This document shows positions 48,082-57,501 of a DNA stretch of 64,000 nt, one piece after another (the first letter of the stretch is position 1; each line of letters starts with the position of its first letter). Source of the stretch: Pontibacter deserti (lineage in GTDB: Bacteria > Bacteroidota > Bacteroidia > Cytophagales > Hymenobacteraceae); the NCBI RefSeq assembly GCF_023630255.1, contig NZ_JALPRS010000002.1, forward strand, positions 558,001 through 622,000, read 5' to 3'. Both the position numbers and the translations under genes were made by a program. The notes beneath the pieces are model-generated. The model did not search any database, was not told where the DNA came from, and worked only from the letters and a program-made list of their open reading frames with translations.

Positions 48082-48089
48082 CCCTCCTT
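48082..48089 (-). promoter_or_regulatory. Shine-Dalgarno sequence of rplI
   Basis: AAGGAGGG lies 7 bases before the rplI ATG and shares its first bases with the rpsR stop codon TAA (48090-48088). Such strong sites are unusual in Bacteroidota. Confidence 0.8.
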
Positions 48090-48339
48090 ATTTTAAAGAA
48101 TCTGTTACATAAGGTAAAATAGCCAGGTGACGTGCTCTTGCAACTGCCTGAGATACTTTACGCTGGAACTTAAGGCTAGTACCTGTCAATCTTCTTGGAA
48201 GGATCTTGCCTTGCTCATTTACAAACTTAAGCAGGAAGTTACCATCTTTATAGTCGATGTACTTAATTCCGCTTTTCTTGAATCGGCAGTATTTCTGACG
48301 ATTCTCCTGCTTGTGTACTCTTTCGTTAACTAAGCTCAT
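48088..48339 (-). CDS. rpsR: 30S ribosomal protein bS18
   Basis: An 83-residue protein with the bS18 core: [38 protein letters not shown], and [22 protein letters not shown] split over its C-terminal third. It binds bS6 on the 30S platform. Its ATG overlaps the rpsF stop codon by one base (TAATG), so translation is probably coupled. A Shine-Dalgarno sequence within the end of rpsF adds a direct initiation signal. Confidence 0.97.
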   Translation of the reverse strand: MSLVNERVHKQENRQKYCRFKKSGIKYIDYKDGNFLLKFVNEQGKILPRRLTGTSLKFQRKVSQAVARARHLAILPYVTDSLK

Positions 48340-48704
48340 TATCCTTTAACCTCCTCTTTTTTAGCTTGTTTAAACTCGCCATTTCTTCTGCGCTCGTTAT
48401 AAGCAACTGCGTGCTTATCCAGTGCAGTAGTCAAGAAGCGAACAACTTTCTCGTCACGGCGGTAAGCCAGCTCAAGCTGATCTACTACTGTACCCGGAGC
48501 CTTAAACTCGATTAGATGATAGAAACCAGTTGATTTCTTCTGGATTGGGTAAGCAAGCTTACGCAGACCCCAGTTCTCCTCGTGGATAATGTCGGCGCTA
48601 TTTTCCTTAAGCACCTGTCTGAACTTCTCGACCGTTTCTTGCATCTGAGTCTCGTTAAGCAACGGAGTCAGGATGAAGACCGTTTCGTAATTTTTTAATT
48701 CCAT
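48339..48704 (-). CDS. rpsF: 30S ribosomal protein bS6
   Basis: A 121-residue protein starting [20 protein letters not shown], the canonical bS6 N-terminus; upstream in-frame codons from 48734 are not used because a promoter overlaps them. Further family features are [20 protein letters not shown] and the central ferredoxin-like strands. The C-terminal tail is basic then acidic ([17 protein letters not shown]). It is the first gene of the operon. Unlike rpsR and rplI, it has no Shine-Dalgarno sequence (upstream AACAAAAGA). Confidence 0.97.
   Translation of the reverse strand: MELKNYETVFILTPLLNETQMQETVEKFRQVLKENSADIIHEENWGLRKLAYPIQKKSTGFYHLIEFKAPGTVVDQLELAYRRDEKVVRFLTTALDKHAVAYNERRRNGEFKQAKKEEVKG
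48349..48355 (-). promoter_or_regulatory. Shine-Dalgarno sequence of rpsR inside rpsF
   Basis: AGGAGGT (48355-48349) lies 9 bases before the rpsR ATG at 48339, within the last codons of rpsF. It is fully complementary to the usual 16S 3' end. Confidence 0.7.
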
Positions 48705-48735
48705 TCTTTTGTTAGAATTTTTTGATTTTAGCACG

Positions 48736-48766
48736 CAAAATTACAGCTAACTATTTTCAAAAACAA
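48736..48766 (-). promoter_or_regulatory. Promoter of the rpsF-rpsR-rplI operon
   Basis: On the minus strand TTG (48766-48764) is followed after 20 bases by TAATTTTG (48743-48736), an exact TAnnTTTG -7 box. Transcription would begin about 25 bases before the rpsF ATG at 48704. Confidence 0.65.
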
Positions 48767-49122
48767 TACTTTACACTATAAAATACAGCTCTGTTAAGAT
48801 AACCCACCTCTTGCCTTGCCCATTTTGCATTATATGTAATAAATATGTACACCAATAGTCCTTTAAAACAGCAGGCCTGAGAACATCAAAATGCTACATT
48901 AATAACTATAAAGAGTAATAGTAGGTATACCTGCTGGACATTGCACTAAAACTGCACTATAATTATACAAAACAAATAGCAACAGCATTCCTTTAAAGGA
49001 GTTTCAATTTATAATCATTCTAAATAAAAAGGCTTTAAATTGTATAACAGACGGGATTTTAATAGTTCAGCGGATGTAAACCACAGGGGTACAGGTATGG
49101 TTCCAAAAATAAAAAGTATATG
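48767..49122. other. Intergenic region between ribosomal and respiratory operons
   Basis: About 355 AT-rich bases between divergent operons. No gene was recognised on either strand. Upstream elements regulating the act-cox operon could lie here, but no clear inverted repeat was found. Confidence 0.5.
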
Positions 49123-49153
49123 TTTGAATAATGGAATTCGCATAGTAGATTTG
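49123..49153 (+). promoter_or_regulatory. Promoter of the act-cox respiratory operon
   Basis: TTTG (49123-49126), a 19-base spacer and TAGATTTG (49146-49153) match the Bacteroidota consensus TTTG-N19-TAnnTTTG without mismatch. Transcription would start near 49160, about 36 bases before the actA ATG at 49196. Confidence 0.75.
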
Positions 49154-49195
49154 TGCCCGAAAAGTAAATTCACCATTATACTAAACACACAAGTG

Positions 49196-50524
49196 ATGAT
49201 GGCTATGATTAGCTGTATACTTAAAACAAAACACAAGATCTTCCTTGCATTCCTTTTCTCTTTGACTGTGACCTTCGGGGTGCAGGCACAAGGAGGTGAA
49301 AGCGAGCAGGCAGATGTAGCTACCAAAGGAGTAGAGCCAGGTTCTACCGAAGGTGCTCAGGCGGGTTCTGCGGATCCTGCTGTAATTGATGCAGGTGCGG
49401 CATTGTTCAAAAACAACTGTGCGGTTTGTCACTCTGCTGGTAGCGATGTTATAGTAGGCCCTGGCCTGAAAGATGTGCAGAAGAGAAGAAGTGAAAGCTG
49501 GTTGATTAGCTGGATCAAGAATTCTCAGGCACTTATCCAGTCTGGAGATGCAGATGCTGTTGCTGTATATAATGAGTATAACAAGCAGGCAATGCCTTCC
49601 TTTGCCTTCTCTGATGATGAGATCAAGTCAATTCTGGCATATGTAGGCTCTCAGGCAGATGTTGCGGCAGCAGCTCCTACAACTGTTGCAGGTCCGGAAG
49701 GAACTACTCCGGGTGAGAACGTTGGTACTGAAGCTGTTGGAGCCGTAGGAGGTTACCTTGACATCGTACTGGTTGTTCTTATTATAGTGTTGATCGTTCT
49801 TGTGGTAACACTTTTACTGATCACATCACTTCTGAAGAACTACCTGAATAAGAACCGTGACCTGGCTGAAGAAGACAGAGAAATTGTAAATCAGCGATTT
49901 GATTTCTCTAAGATCTATAAGTCAAAAGCTGTACGTACGCTGGTACTTCTGATTTTTGTGGTTGTGTTACTTGACCTGTCACTTGATAAAGTAATGGGTA
50001 TAGGTATACAGGAAGGATATGCGCCTAAGCAGCCGATCGCTTTCTCACACAAACTTCATGCTGGTGAACATCAGATCGACTGTAACTACTGCCACAGCAC
50101 TGTTTATGAAAGCAAGAGTGCCAGTATTCCATCAGCAAACATCTGTATGAACTGCCATAGCCAGATCAAGAAAGAGTCTCCTGAGATTCAGAAGATCTAC
50201 AGAGCTATTGAGCGCAATAAACCAATTGAGTGGGTTCGTATTCACAACCTGCCAGACCTGGCATACTTTAACCACTCGCAGCACACGCAGGTAGGTGGTG
50301 TTGAATGCCAGACTTGCCACGGCCCTATCCAGGAGATGGATGTAGTATATCAATACTCTCCGCTAACAATGGGCTGGTGTATCGACTGTCACCGCGAGAC
50401 ACCTCTGAACACAGAAGGAAACGAGTACTATGATAACCTGGTGAAGTTGCATGATGCTTCTTCTAAAGGTGCTTTCACAGTAGCTTCAAATGGTGGTACA
50501 GAATGTTCTAAATGCCATTACTAA
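49196..50524 (+). CDS. actA: Alternative complex III subunit ActA, fused to an N-terminal cytochrome c domain
   Basis: Multiheme c-type cytochrome of the quinol:electron acceptor oxidoreductase (ACIII), passing electrons from the quinol site to cytochrome c or directly to the oxidase. The start at 49196 gives a good signal peptide (KIFLAFLFSLTVTFGVQAQ); upstream in-frame codons overlap the promoter. An N-terminal mono-heme domain has CAVCH at about 75-79 and a Met in QAMPSF. Two membrane segments follow (IVLVVLIIVLIVLVVTLLL; TLVLLIFVVVLLDLSL). Then comes the ActA pentaheme domain with CNYCH, CMNCH, CQTCH, CIDCH and CSKCH. Six heme sites in total. First gene of the operon, 43 bases before actB. 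Confidence 0.92.
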   Translation: MMAMISCILKTKHKIFLAFLFSLTVTFGVQAQGGESEQADVATKGVEPGSTEGAQAGSADPAVIDAGAALFKNNCAVCHSAGSDVIVGPGLKDVQKRRSESWLISWIKNSQALIQSGDADAVAVYNEYNKQAMPSFAFSDDEIKSILAYVGSQADVAAAAPTTVAGPEGTTPGENVGTEAVGAVGGYLDIVLVVLIIVLIVLVVTLLLITSLLKNYLNKNRDLAEEDREIVNQRFDFSKIYKSKAVRTLVLLIFVVVLLDLSLDKVMGIGIQEGYAPKQPIAFSHKLHAGEHQIDCNYCHSTVYESKSASIPSANICMNCHSQIKKESPEIQKIYRAIERNKPIEWVRIHNLPDLAYFNHSQHTQVGGVECQTCHGPIQEMDVVYQYSPLTMGWCIDCHRETPLNTEGNEYYDNLVKLHDASSKGAFTVASNGGTECSKCHY

Positions 50525-50567
50525 GCAGTCAATTATTATCTGAATATTCGAGTTTTCTAAATATATT

Positions 50568-53558
50568 ATGCAAGACAGAATAAAGTACTGGAAAGGAATT
50601 GAGGAGTTAGAGAATACTCCGGAGTTCGCTAAGCATGCTCATAATGAGTTTCCAGAATTCCTGCCGGTTAACGAAACTAGTGGTGAAGAAACTTCAGGAA
50701 GTGGTAAAACACACCGCCGCGACTTTCTGAAGCTTCTTGGATTCAGTGTAGCTGCCGTTTCTCTTGCTTCATGCGAGGCGCCGGTAAGAAAAGCTATTCC
50801 TTACCTGAACAAGCCAGTTGATGTGGAGCCAGGTACAGCTAACTGGTATGCTACAACATATTACCTGAACGGTGATTATAACAGTATTCTTGTTAAAACC
50901 CGTGAAGCACGCCCGATCAAGATCGAGCCAAACCCTACATCTGCACTTACTCCAATTGGTACAAGCTCAAGAGCACAGGCTTCAGTACTGAGTGTGTATG
51001 ATAACAACAGACTTCGCACACCTTTATTAAAAGGTAAAGAAGCAAAGTGGGAAGAAGTTGACCGTGAAATAGCTTCTCGTTTACGTTCTGTAAATGGTAA
51101 AGTAGCTATCGTTTCTTCAACGGTTATTTCTCCGTCTACCAAACAACTGATCAATGAGTTCGGCTCACGTTTCGGTAACTTCGAACACGTAGTTTATGAT
51201 GCTAACTCTTCCTCAGCTCTTTTAAGCGCTAACAATGGTGTTGTACCTGGATATGATTTCAGCAAAGCAAACATCATTGTAAGTATAAATGCAGACTTCT
51301 TAGGTACATGGTTAGCTCCGATTATCTTTGCTAAGCAATACATCACCAACAGAAAAGTATCTGCTGACAAAAAAGATATGTCACGCCACTACCAGTTTGA
51401 GACTATTATGTCGCTTACTGGTGCTAACGCTGATATTCGTGTTCCAATTAAACCATCTGATGAATACGCTGTAGTTTCAGCGCTTCATAAAGCAATTACT
51501 GGTGGTGCAGCAGGTAATGTTGAAGGTATAGATGCAAAAGCATTAGCAAATGCAGTTAAAGACCTGAAGGCGAATGCTGGTAAAGCGCTTGTAGTATCTG
51601 GTTCTAACGATCCGGCTGTACAGGCAATGGTTACAGCTATTAACCAGTCACTTGGTGCTGAAGGATCAACTATAGATTCTGCAACTCCTTACTTTGTAAA
51701 GCAGGGTAACGATGCGCAGATGATCCGCCTGATCAATGACATGAACAACGGTACTGTTGGTGCTGTGTTCTTCTATAATGCAAACCCAGCTTATGACCAT
51801 CCGCTTGCTGACAAAGTTGTTAGCGGATTAAAGAAAGTAAGCTTAAAAGTGTCTTTTGCTGAGCGTGTGGATGAAACTGCAGCGCTGGCAGACATCGTGG
51901 CTCCGGATCATAACTATCTGGAATCATGGAATGACTTCGAGCCTAAGAAAGGTTACATCAGCTTAGCCCAGCCAGTTCTGTCGCCAATATTTACAACACG
52001 CCAGATGCAGGACTCCCTGTTAACCTGGAGTGGAAATAATACCAGCTACTACGAATATATCCGTAACAACTGGAGAAAAGTAATTACAGGTGACTTTAAT
52101 AAAGGATGGGAAAAAGCAGTTCATGATGGTGTATTGCAGAACGGAAGCAGCATGCTTACTGTGAGCAACACATTCACTCCTGCAACTATAACTGCCAGAA
52201 CTGCAAAACCTGCAGCAGGTGCTATAGAAGCTGTTCTTTATGAAAAAGTAGCTATCGGTAACGGTACTGAAGCCAACAACCCTTGGCTTCAGGAAATGGC
52301 TGATCCTATTACTAAAGCTACCTGGGGCAACTATGTAACCATGTCACGCAAAATGTCTGAAGACATGAAGCTGGTACAAGGTGATGTAGTTAGAGTAACT
52401 ATGGCTAATGGTAAATCTATTGAGCTTCCTGTGCTGGTTCAGCCAGGTCAGGCGCAAGGTACAGTAGGTATAGCTATGGGTTACGGCCGTGATATCACAT
52501 CAATGCCTGTTGCAAAAGGACTAGGAGCAAATGCTTTCCCGATTGCAACAGTTGTTAATAACAGCATAGCTTATACTAGCCCGGTTAAAATCGAGAAAAC
52601 AGAAGCTACTTCTGAAATCGCTCAGATGCAAACACACCACACGATCATGGATCGTCTGGTAGTTCAGGAAAATACACTGGCTCAGTATGTAAAGAATCCG
52701 AAAGAAGTAACAGAATATGTTCGCATAGCTACACATGAAGGTCCTGCGAAACCATCTTCTATCTCACTTTGGGATGATTATGAATACAAGAACCACCACT
52801 GGGGTATGGTTATCGACCTTAACTCTTGTATAGGTTGTGGTGCTTGTACAATTAGCTGTCAGGCAGAAAACAACATTCCGGTAGTAGGTAAAGCAGAAGT
52901 TCTTAACCGTCGCGAAATGCACTGGATGCGTATCGACAGATACTACAGCGCAGTAGAGCACGAGGAGAAGGATTATGCAACTATGGAAGATCCTGCAGAA
53001 AATCCTTCTGTTATCTTCCAGCCAATGCTATGCCAGCACTGTAACCATGCTCCATGTGAGACTGTTTGCCCTGTTGCTGCTACCATGCACAGCTCAGAAG
53101 GTATTAACCAGATGGCTTATAACCGTTGCGTAGGTACTCGCTATTGCGCAAACAACTGCCCTTACAAAGTACGTCGCTTTAACTGGTTTGCATATTCAAA
53201 CAACGATAAGTTCGACTATACTATGAATAACGACCTGGCTAAGTTCGTGCTTAACCCAGATGTTACAGTACGTGGTCGCGGTGTAATGGAGAAATGCTCT
53301 TTCTGCGTGCAGCGTGTACAGCTTGGTAAGTTAGAAGCGAAGCGTGAGAACAGAAGACCGAAAGATGGTGAAATTGTAACTGCTTGTGCACAGTCTTGCC
53401 CAACAGAAGCGATCGTGTTCGGTGATATGCTTGATAAAGAAAGCCGTATCTCTAAAATTCTGGCTCGCGAAAAAGGTGAACGCGCATTCCACGTACTGGA
53501 AGAGCTAAACGTTCAGCCAAACGTGACTTACTTGACTAAAATTAGAAACTTAGCTTAA
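50568..53558 (+). CDS. actB: Alternative complex III subunit ActB, iron-sulfur protein
   Basis: A 996-residue periplasmic subunit of ACIII. The N-terminal part resembles molybdopterin oxidoreductases but normally lacks the cofactor. The C-terminal part carries the iron-sulfur clusters: [32 protein letters not shown] and CSFCVQ, plus CAQSCP. A Tat-type signal is set back from the N-terminus: [20 protein letters not shown] (Arg50-Arg51), the 'variant-translocated' arrangement. It is directly followed by Cys69 in a lipobox-like LASC. This suggests Tat export with possible lipid anchoring. It is 20 bases upstream of actC. Confidence 0.95.
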   Translation: MQDRIKYWKGIEELENTPEFAKHAHNEFPEFLPVNETSGEETSGSGKTHRRDFLKLLGFSVAAVSLASCEAPVRKAIPYLNKPVDVEPGTANWYATTYYLNGDYNSILVKTREARPIKIEPNPTSALTPIGTSSRAQASVLSVYDNNRLRTPLLKGKEAKWEEVDREIASRLRSVNGKVAIVSSTVISPSTKQLINEFGSRFGNFEHVVYDANSSSALLSANNGVVPGYDFSKANIIVSINADFLGTWLAPIIFAKQYITNRKVSADKKDMSRHYQFETIMSLTGANADIRVPIKPSDEYAVVSALHKAITGGAAGNVEGIDAKALANAVKDLKANAGKALVVSGSNDPAVQAMVTAINQSLGAEGSTIDSATPYFVKQGNDAQMIRLINDMNNGTVGAVFFYNANPAYDHPLADKVVSGLKKVSLKVSFAERVDETAALADIVAPDHNYLESWNDFEPKKGYISLAQPVLSPIFTTRQMQDSLLTWSGNNTSYYEYIRNNWRKVITGDFNKGWEKAVHDGVLQNGSSMLTVSNTFTPATITARTAKPAAGAIEAVLYEKVAIGNGTEANNPWLQEMADPITKATWGNYVTMSRKMSEDMKLVQGDVVRVTMANGKSIELPVLVQPGQAQGTVGIAMGYGRDITSMPVAKGLGANAFPIATVVNNSIAYTSPVKIEKTEATSEIAQMQTHHTIMDRLVVQENTLAQYVKNPKEVTEYVRIATHEGPAKPSSISLWDDYEYKNHHWGMVIDLNSCIGCGACTISCQAENNIPVVGKAEVLNRREMHWMRIDRYYSAVEHEEKDYATMEDPAENPSVIFQPMLCQHCNHAPCETVCPVAATMHSSEGINQMAYNRCVGTRYCANNCPYKVRRFNWFAYSNNDKFDYTMNNDLAKFVLNPDVTVRGRGVMEKCSFCVQRVQLGKLEAKRENRRPKDGEIVTACAQSCPTEAIVFGDMLDKESRISKILAREKGERAFHVLEELNVQPNVTYLTKIRNLA

Positions 53559-53578
53559 AAATAAAATTCGAGAGAGTT

Positions 53579-55015
53579 ATGCAGCATGTATCTCCGATAA
53601 GAGAGCCTCTGGTAACAGGAGGGAAAACATACCACGACATCACCGAAGATGTCTGCAGACAAGTAGAAGCAAAGCCTAACGTGCGTTGGGCTGCTGCTCT
53701 TGCTGTTGCCCTGGTAGGCCTCGCCATATTTTTATACTCTGTTTACCGTACCCTTTGGTATGGTATCGGTGAATGGGGCTTGAACAAAACAGTTGGTTGG
53801 GCATGGGATATCACCAACTTCGTGTGGTGGGTAGGTATTGGTCACGCCGGTACGCTAATCTCAGCAATCCTTTTATTGTTCCGTCAGAAGTGGAGAACTT
53901 CAATTAACCGTGCAGCCGAGGCGATGACAATCTTCGCCGTAATCTGTGCCGCGATGTTCCCGGTATTACACATGGGCCGTCCGTGGTTAGCTTATTGGGT
54001 ATTACCATTGCCAAACACATTCGGTTCGCTTTGGGTAAACTTCAACTCTCCACTACTTTGGGACGTATTCGCGATCTCAACTTACTTCTCAGTTTCACTG
54101 GTTTTCTGGTATATCGGTCTTATCCCTGACTTTGCTACCATCCGTGACAGAGCTACTGGTCCTATTGCAAGAAGAGCATATTCAATCCTATCAATGGGAT
54201 GGACTGGTTCTGCTAAGGCATGGTCTAGATATGAGACTGTATCATTAATCCTTGCTGGTCTTGCAACGCCACTGGTACTTTCTGTACACACCATTGTATC
54301 TATGGACTTTGCAACGTCAGTTATTCCAGGATGGCACACCACCATCTTCCCTCCATACTTCGTAGCAGGTGCTATCTTCTCAGGTTTCGCGATGGTGTTA
54401 ACCCTGATGATCATCACCAGAAAAGTGTTCTTCCTGGAGCACTACATTACGCTGGAGCACGTGGAATCAATGAATAAGGTAATTATCCTTACAGGTTCTA
54501 TTGTAGGTATTGCTTATACTACAGAATTCTTCATTGCCTGGTATTCAGGTGTTGAATATGAGCAGTATGCTTTCATTAACCGTGCATTTGGACCTTACTG
54601 GTGGGCATACTGGTCAATGATGACCTGTAACGTAATCACACCTCAGCTTTTCTGGTTCAGAAAAATCAGAAGAAGTTTAACAGCTACTTTTATCATATCA
54701 ATCTTTGTTAACATTGGTATGTGGTTCGAGCGTTTCGTGATCATCGTAACGTCGCTGCACAGAGATTACCTGCCATCATCATGGGCAATGTTCTCTCCAA
54801 CCATTATCGATATCGGAATATATGTAGGTACAATAGGTTTATTCTTCACTTTATTCCTTCTGTTCTGTAAGTACTTCCCGGTAGTAAACATGGCAGAGGT
54901 AAAAGCAATTCTGAAATCTTCTTCAGAAGTGAAGCATCACCATACTTCTCATGCAAAGTCAATGCATGGCACTGCACCTGAGTCTAACACTAATACACAT
55001 CATAGCAATGAATAA
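53579..55015 (+). CDS. actC: Alternative complex III subunit ActC (NrfD-like, quinol-binding)
   Basis: A 478-residue polytopic membrane protein of the NrfD/PsrC family with about ten transmembrane helices. It holds the main quinol site of ACIII next to ActB. Recognisable parts are [20 protein letters not shown], the helices with [10 protein letters not shown] and [20 protein letters not shown], and [19 protein letters not shown]. The C-terminal tail is unusual: soluble and histidine-rich ([14 protein letters not shown]...THHSNE). Its last eight bases overlap the start of actD. Confidence 0.95.
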   Translation: MQHVSPIREPLVTGGKTYHDITEDVCRQVEAKPNVRWAAALAVALVGLAIFLYSVYRTLWYGIGEWGLNKTVGWAWDITNFVWWVGIGHAGTLISAILLLFRQKWRTSINRAAEAMTIFAVICAAMFPVLHMGRPWLAYWVLPLPNTFGSLWVNFNSPLLWDVFAISTYFSVSLVFWYIGLIPDFATIRDRATGPIARRAYSILSMGWTGSAKAWSRYETVSLILAGLATPLVLSVHTIVSMDFATSVIPGWHTTIFPPYFVAGAIFSGFAMVLTLMIITRKVFFLEHYITLEHVESMNKVIILTGSIVGIAYTTEFFIAWYSGVEYEQYAFINRAFGPYWWAYWSMMTCNVITPQLFWFRKIRRSLTATFIISIFVNIGMWFERFVIIVTSLHRDYLPSSWAMFSPTIIDIGIYVGTIGLFFTLFLLFCKYFPVVNMAEVKAILKSSSEVKHHHTSHAKSMHGTAPESNTNTHHSNE

Positions 55016-55532
55016 GAAGTTCGTTTTAGGTATCTACGATGATGAGGATGTGCTTCTAGAAGCCATCGAAAATGTTCGGGCTGCCGGTACTAAGATATAT
55101 GACGTATTTTCGCCTTACCCGGTACACGGTATAGATGATGTATTAGGTATCAAGCGTTCAAGACTTCCGATCGTAGCATTCTTCTGCGGTCTTTTCGGAA
55201 CATCTTTCGCACTATGGATGCAGATCTGGATGTTGGGATTTGACTGGCCAATGATCATTGGTGGTAAGCCACATATTTCCCTTCCGGCATTTATACCGGT
55301 AACATTTGAATTAACTGTACTTTGTGCAGCATTCGGTATGGTGATCACATTCTTTATTGTATCACGTCTGAAGCCATCAACCAAAGTAAATGTATTCGAC
55401 AAACGCTCTACAGATGATAAATTTGTAATGGCGATAGAAGTTAAAGAAGGCGTAACTGATATGTCAGCTCTTAACAACCTGCTTCGCAATAACGGCGCAA
55501 TCGAAGTAAACGAGAAGGAGGTAATCAAGTAA
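55008..55532 (+). CDS. actD: Alternative complex III subunit ActD (DUF3341)
   Basis: A 174-residue membrane subunit starting [20 protein letters not shown]; this ATG at 55008 overlaps the end of actC by eight bases and fits DUF3341 N-termini better than the in-frame ATG at 54951. A cytosolic alpha/beta domain (1-55, [20 protein letters not shown]) is followed by two transmembrane segments ([20 protein letters not shown] and [20 protein letters not shown]). It stabilises the ActC/ActF pair in the membrane. It ends in a TAATG overlap with actE. Confidence 0.93.
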   Translation: MNKKFVLGIYDDEDVLLEAIENVRAAGTKIYDVFSPYPVHGIDDVLGIKRSRLPIVAFFCGLFGTSFALWMQIWMLGFDWPMIIGGKPHISLPAFIPVTFELTVLCAAFGMVITFFIVSRLKPSTKVNVFDKRSTDDKFVMAIEVKEGVTDMSALNNLLRNNGAIEVNEKEVIK

Positions 55533-56191
55533 TGAAAAATTTCATGAATATAGGCTTAAAAGCCTCTGCTGTACTTTTTTCTACTGCGATGCTTGTAGCT
55601 TGCAGCAATGAGCAGGATCCAGGTGTAGAATATGCACCAGATATGTACCATTCAGTTCCTCTTGATCCTTATTCACAGGTAAAAGAGAACAAGTATAACC
55701 CGGGTGGATTGAACATGCGTCAGCCAGCTCGTGGAACTGTTGCTCGTGGTAAGCAGGGATACAACATGTATTTAACAACAGATACTGCTGAAGTAGCCGG
55801 TGTTGAACTACAGAATCCATTAGAAAGAACAGACAAGCATCTGGCAGAAGGTAAGATTCTTTATACTCGTTTCTGCGCACCATGCCATGGTGAACAGGGT
55901 GATGGACAAGGTCTGGTTGGACAGAAATTTAAAGGTGTTCCTTCTTACTCTGCAGGTAGAGTAGCCACTCTTCCGGCAGGTCATATATTCCACGTTATCA
56001 CAAATGGTCGTGGTAGAATGATGCCTCATGGTTCACAGGTTGATCCGAATGAGCGTTGGAAAATTGTAATGTATGTGCAGCAACTGCAGAAAGGTGAAAC
56101 AGGAACTACTGTAACAGCTGGAGCAGAAGCGGCTGGAGATACAACAACTGCTGAAATAGAAGCAGCAAGAACAGCAACACCTAATAACTAA
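55532..56191 (+). CDS. actE: Alternative complex III subunit ActE, mono-heme cytochrome c lipoprotein
   Basis: A 219-residue c-type cytochrome. The N-terminus has a lipobox, LVAC with Cys24, so it is a lipoprotein facing the periplasm. One heme site FCAPCHGEQGDGQG and an axial Met candidate in RMMPHG make a typical class I cytochrome domain. A low-complexity Ala/Thr/Glu tail ends the protein. The start overlaps the actD stop by one base (TAATG), and GGAGG at 55517-55521 could serve as a Shine-Dalgarno sequence. Confidence 0.94.
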   Translation: MKNFMNIGLKASAVLFSTAMLVACSNEQDPGVEYAPDMYHSVPLDPYSQVKENKYNPGGLNMRQPARGTVARGKQGYNMYLTTDTAEVAGVELQNPLERTDKHLAEGKILYTRFCAPCHGEQGDGQGLVGQKFKGVPSYSAGRVATLPAGHIFHVITNGRGRMMPHGSQVDPNERWKIVMYVQQLQKGETGTTVTAGAEAAGDTTTAEIEAARTATPNN

Positions 56192-56217
56192 GACTGGAGC
56201 ATTAATTTTTGACAATA

Positions 56218-57477
56218 ATGACAGAAGAAAGACTCATTATACCACGAAAAACAACAAACAAGTTTTTCTTAACGATAGCGATAGGTGTTATCCTGTTAAT
56301 AGCAGGAATCATTATCATGGCTGCCGGTGGTGGAGCGAATCATGGCGAAGGTCACGGAGAAGCGGCTGCAGCAACTCATGAAGCAGCATCCTGGTCTAAG
56401 CGTTTATTCATGAACCTATGGTTGAATAACGTATATTTTTCAGGTATAGCTCTTATAGGTACCTTCTTTGTAGCAGTACAATATGTGGCATATGCCGGTT
56501 GGTCTGTATTGATAAAGCGAATTCCGGAAGCATTAAGCTATTTCCTTCCGATAGGAGCTGTTGTGATGATCATTGTTTTCCTTTTCGGAGGTCATGACAT
56601 TTTCCACTGGACGCACGAATACCTTTACGATGTAAATGATACACGTTATGACCCGATCATTTCAGGAAAATCAGGTTATCTGAACACTGCGTTCTTCCTG
56701 ATCAGGATGGTTGTTTTCTTTGCCCTTTGGATACTTTTCTTTAATTGGCTGAGAAGATTATCTATCAATGAAGATTTACATGGTGGAACATCTTACTACC
56801 ATAAGAGCATCAGAGTTTCAGCAATGTTCTTGGTTGTATTTGGTGTTTCTTCATCAATGGCGGCATGGGACTGGGTATTATCTATTGATACACACTGGTT
56901 CTCAACTATGTTCGGATGGTACGTATTTGCAAGCTGGTTTGTATCAGGTTTAGCAGCGACCACTCTAACAGTGATTATATTGAAGCAAAATGGTTACCTG
57001 AAAATGGTTAATGCAAACCACCTGCATGACTTAGGTAAATTTGTATTTGCTTTCTCAATCTTCTGGACATATGTATGGTTCTCTCAGTTCATGCTGATCT
57101 GGTATGCAAACATTCCAGAAGAATCAATCTACTTCTTAGACCGCTTAGGTGACCATTATGCTTGGATCTTCTTTGTTAATTTACTGATAAACTTTGTATT
57201 CCCTTTCCTTGTTCTTATGACAAGAGATGCAAAGCGTCAGATGATCATGTTAAAGATCGTAACAATCGCGATTCTGATCGGCCATTGGTTAGACTTCTAC
57301 CTGATGATGATGCCAGGAACTATGCGTGGTGATGCAGGTATAGGTTTCATCGAGATTGGTACCACACTTATCTTCTTAGGGGTATTCCTTGTAACATTCA
57401 CAAAGGGTCTTGCAAAAGCTTCACTTGTGCCGGTAAATCACCCTTTCCTGGAAGAAAGTATTCACCATCACGTTTAG
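56218..57477 (+). CDS. actF: Alternative complex III subunit ActF (quinone-binding subunit 2)
   Basis: A 419-residue polytopic membrane protein with about ten helices, related to ActC/NrfD. Landmarks are FGGHDIFHWTHEYLYD, SAMFLVVFGVSSSMAAWDWV, and DTHWFSTMFGWYVFASWFVS. The start is the ATG at 56218; an in-frame TTG three codons earlier is not needed. A glycine- and histidine-rich loop (GGGANHGEGHGE.., THEAA) follows the first helix. It closes the act gene set and is 24 bases ahead of coxB. Confidence 0.94.
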   Translation: MTEERLIIPRKTTNKFFLTIAIGVILLIAGIIIMAAGGGANHGEGHGEAAAATHEAASWSKRLFMNLWLNNVYFSGIALIGTFFVAVQYVAYAGWSVLIKRIPEALSYFLPIGAVVMIIVFLFGGHDIFHWTHEYLYDVNDTRYDPIISGKSGYLNTAFFLIRMVVFFALWILFFNWLRRLSINEDLHGGTSYYHKSIRVSAMFLVVFGVSSSMAAWDWVLSIDTHWFSTMFGWYVFASWFVSGLAATTLTVIILKQNGYLKMVNANHLHDLGKFVFAFSIFWTYVWFSQFMLIWYANIPEESIYFLDRLGDHYAWIFFVNLLINFVFPFLVLMTRDAKRQMIMLKIVTIAILIGHWLDFYLMMMPGTMRGDAGIGFIEIGTTLIFLGVFLVTFTKGLAKASLVPVNHPFLEESIHHHV

Positions 57478-57501
57478 AGAAATTACTAAAAACACAATAT
57501 A

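Noticed and set aside
49040..49195. N-terminal extension of actA
   Set aside because: A full consensus promoter lies within it and it would place 52 polar residues before the signal peptide.
54951..55007. Earlier ATG for actD inside actC
   Set aside because: It adds residues not seen in DUF3341 proteins, and the ATG at 55008 gives the usual short overlap.
56209..56217. TTG start for actF three codons upstream
   Set aside because: The ATG at 56218 is better placed and no Shine-Dalgarno supports the TTG.
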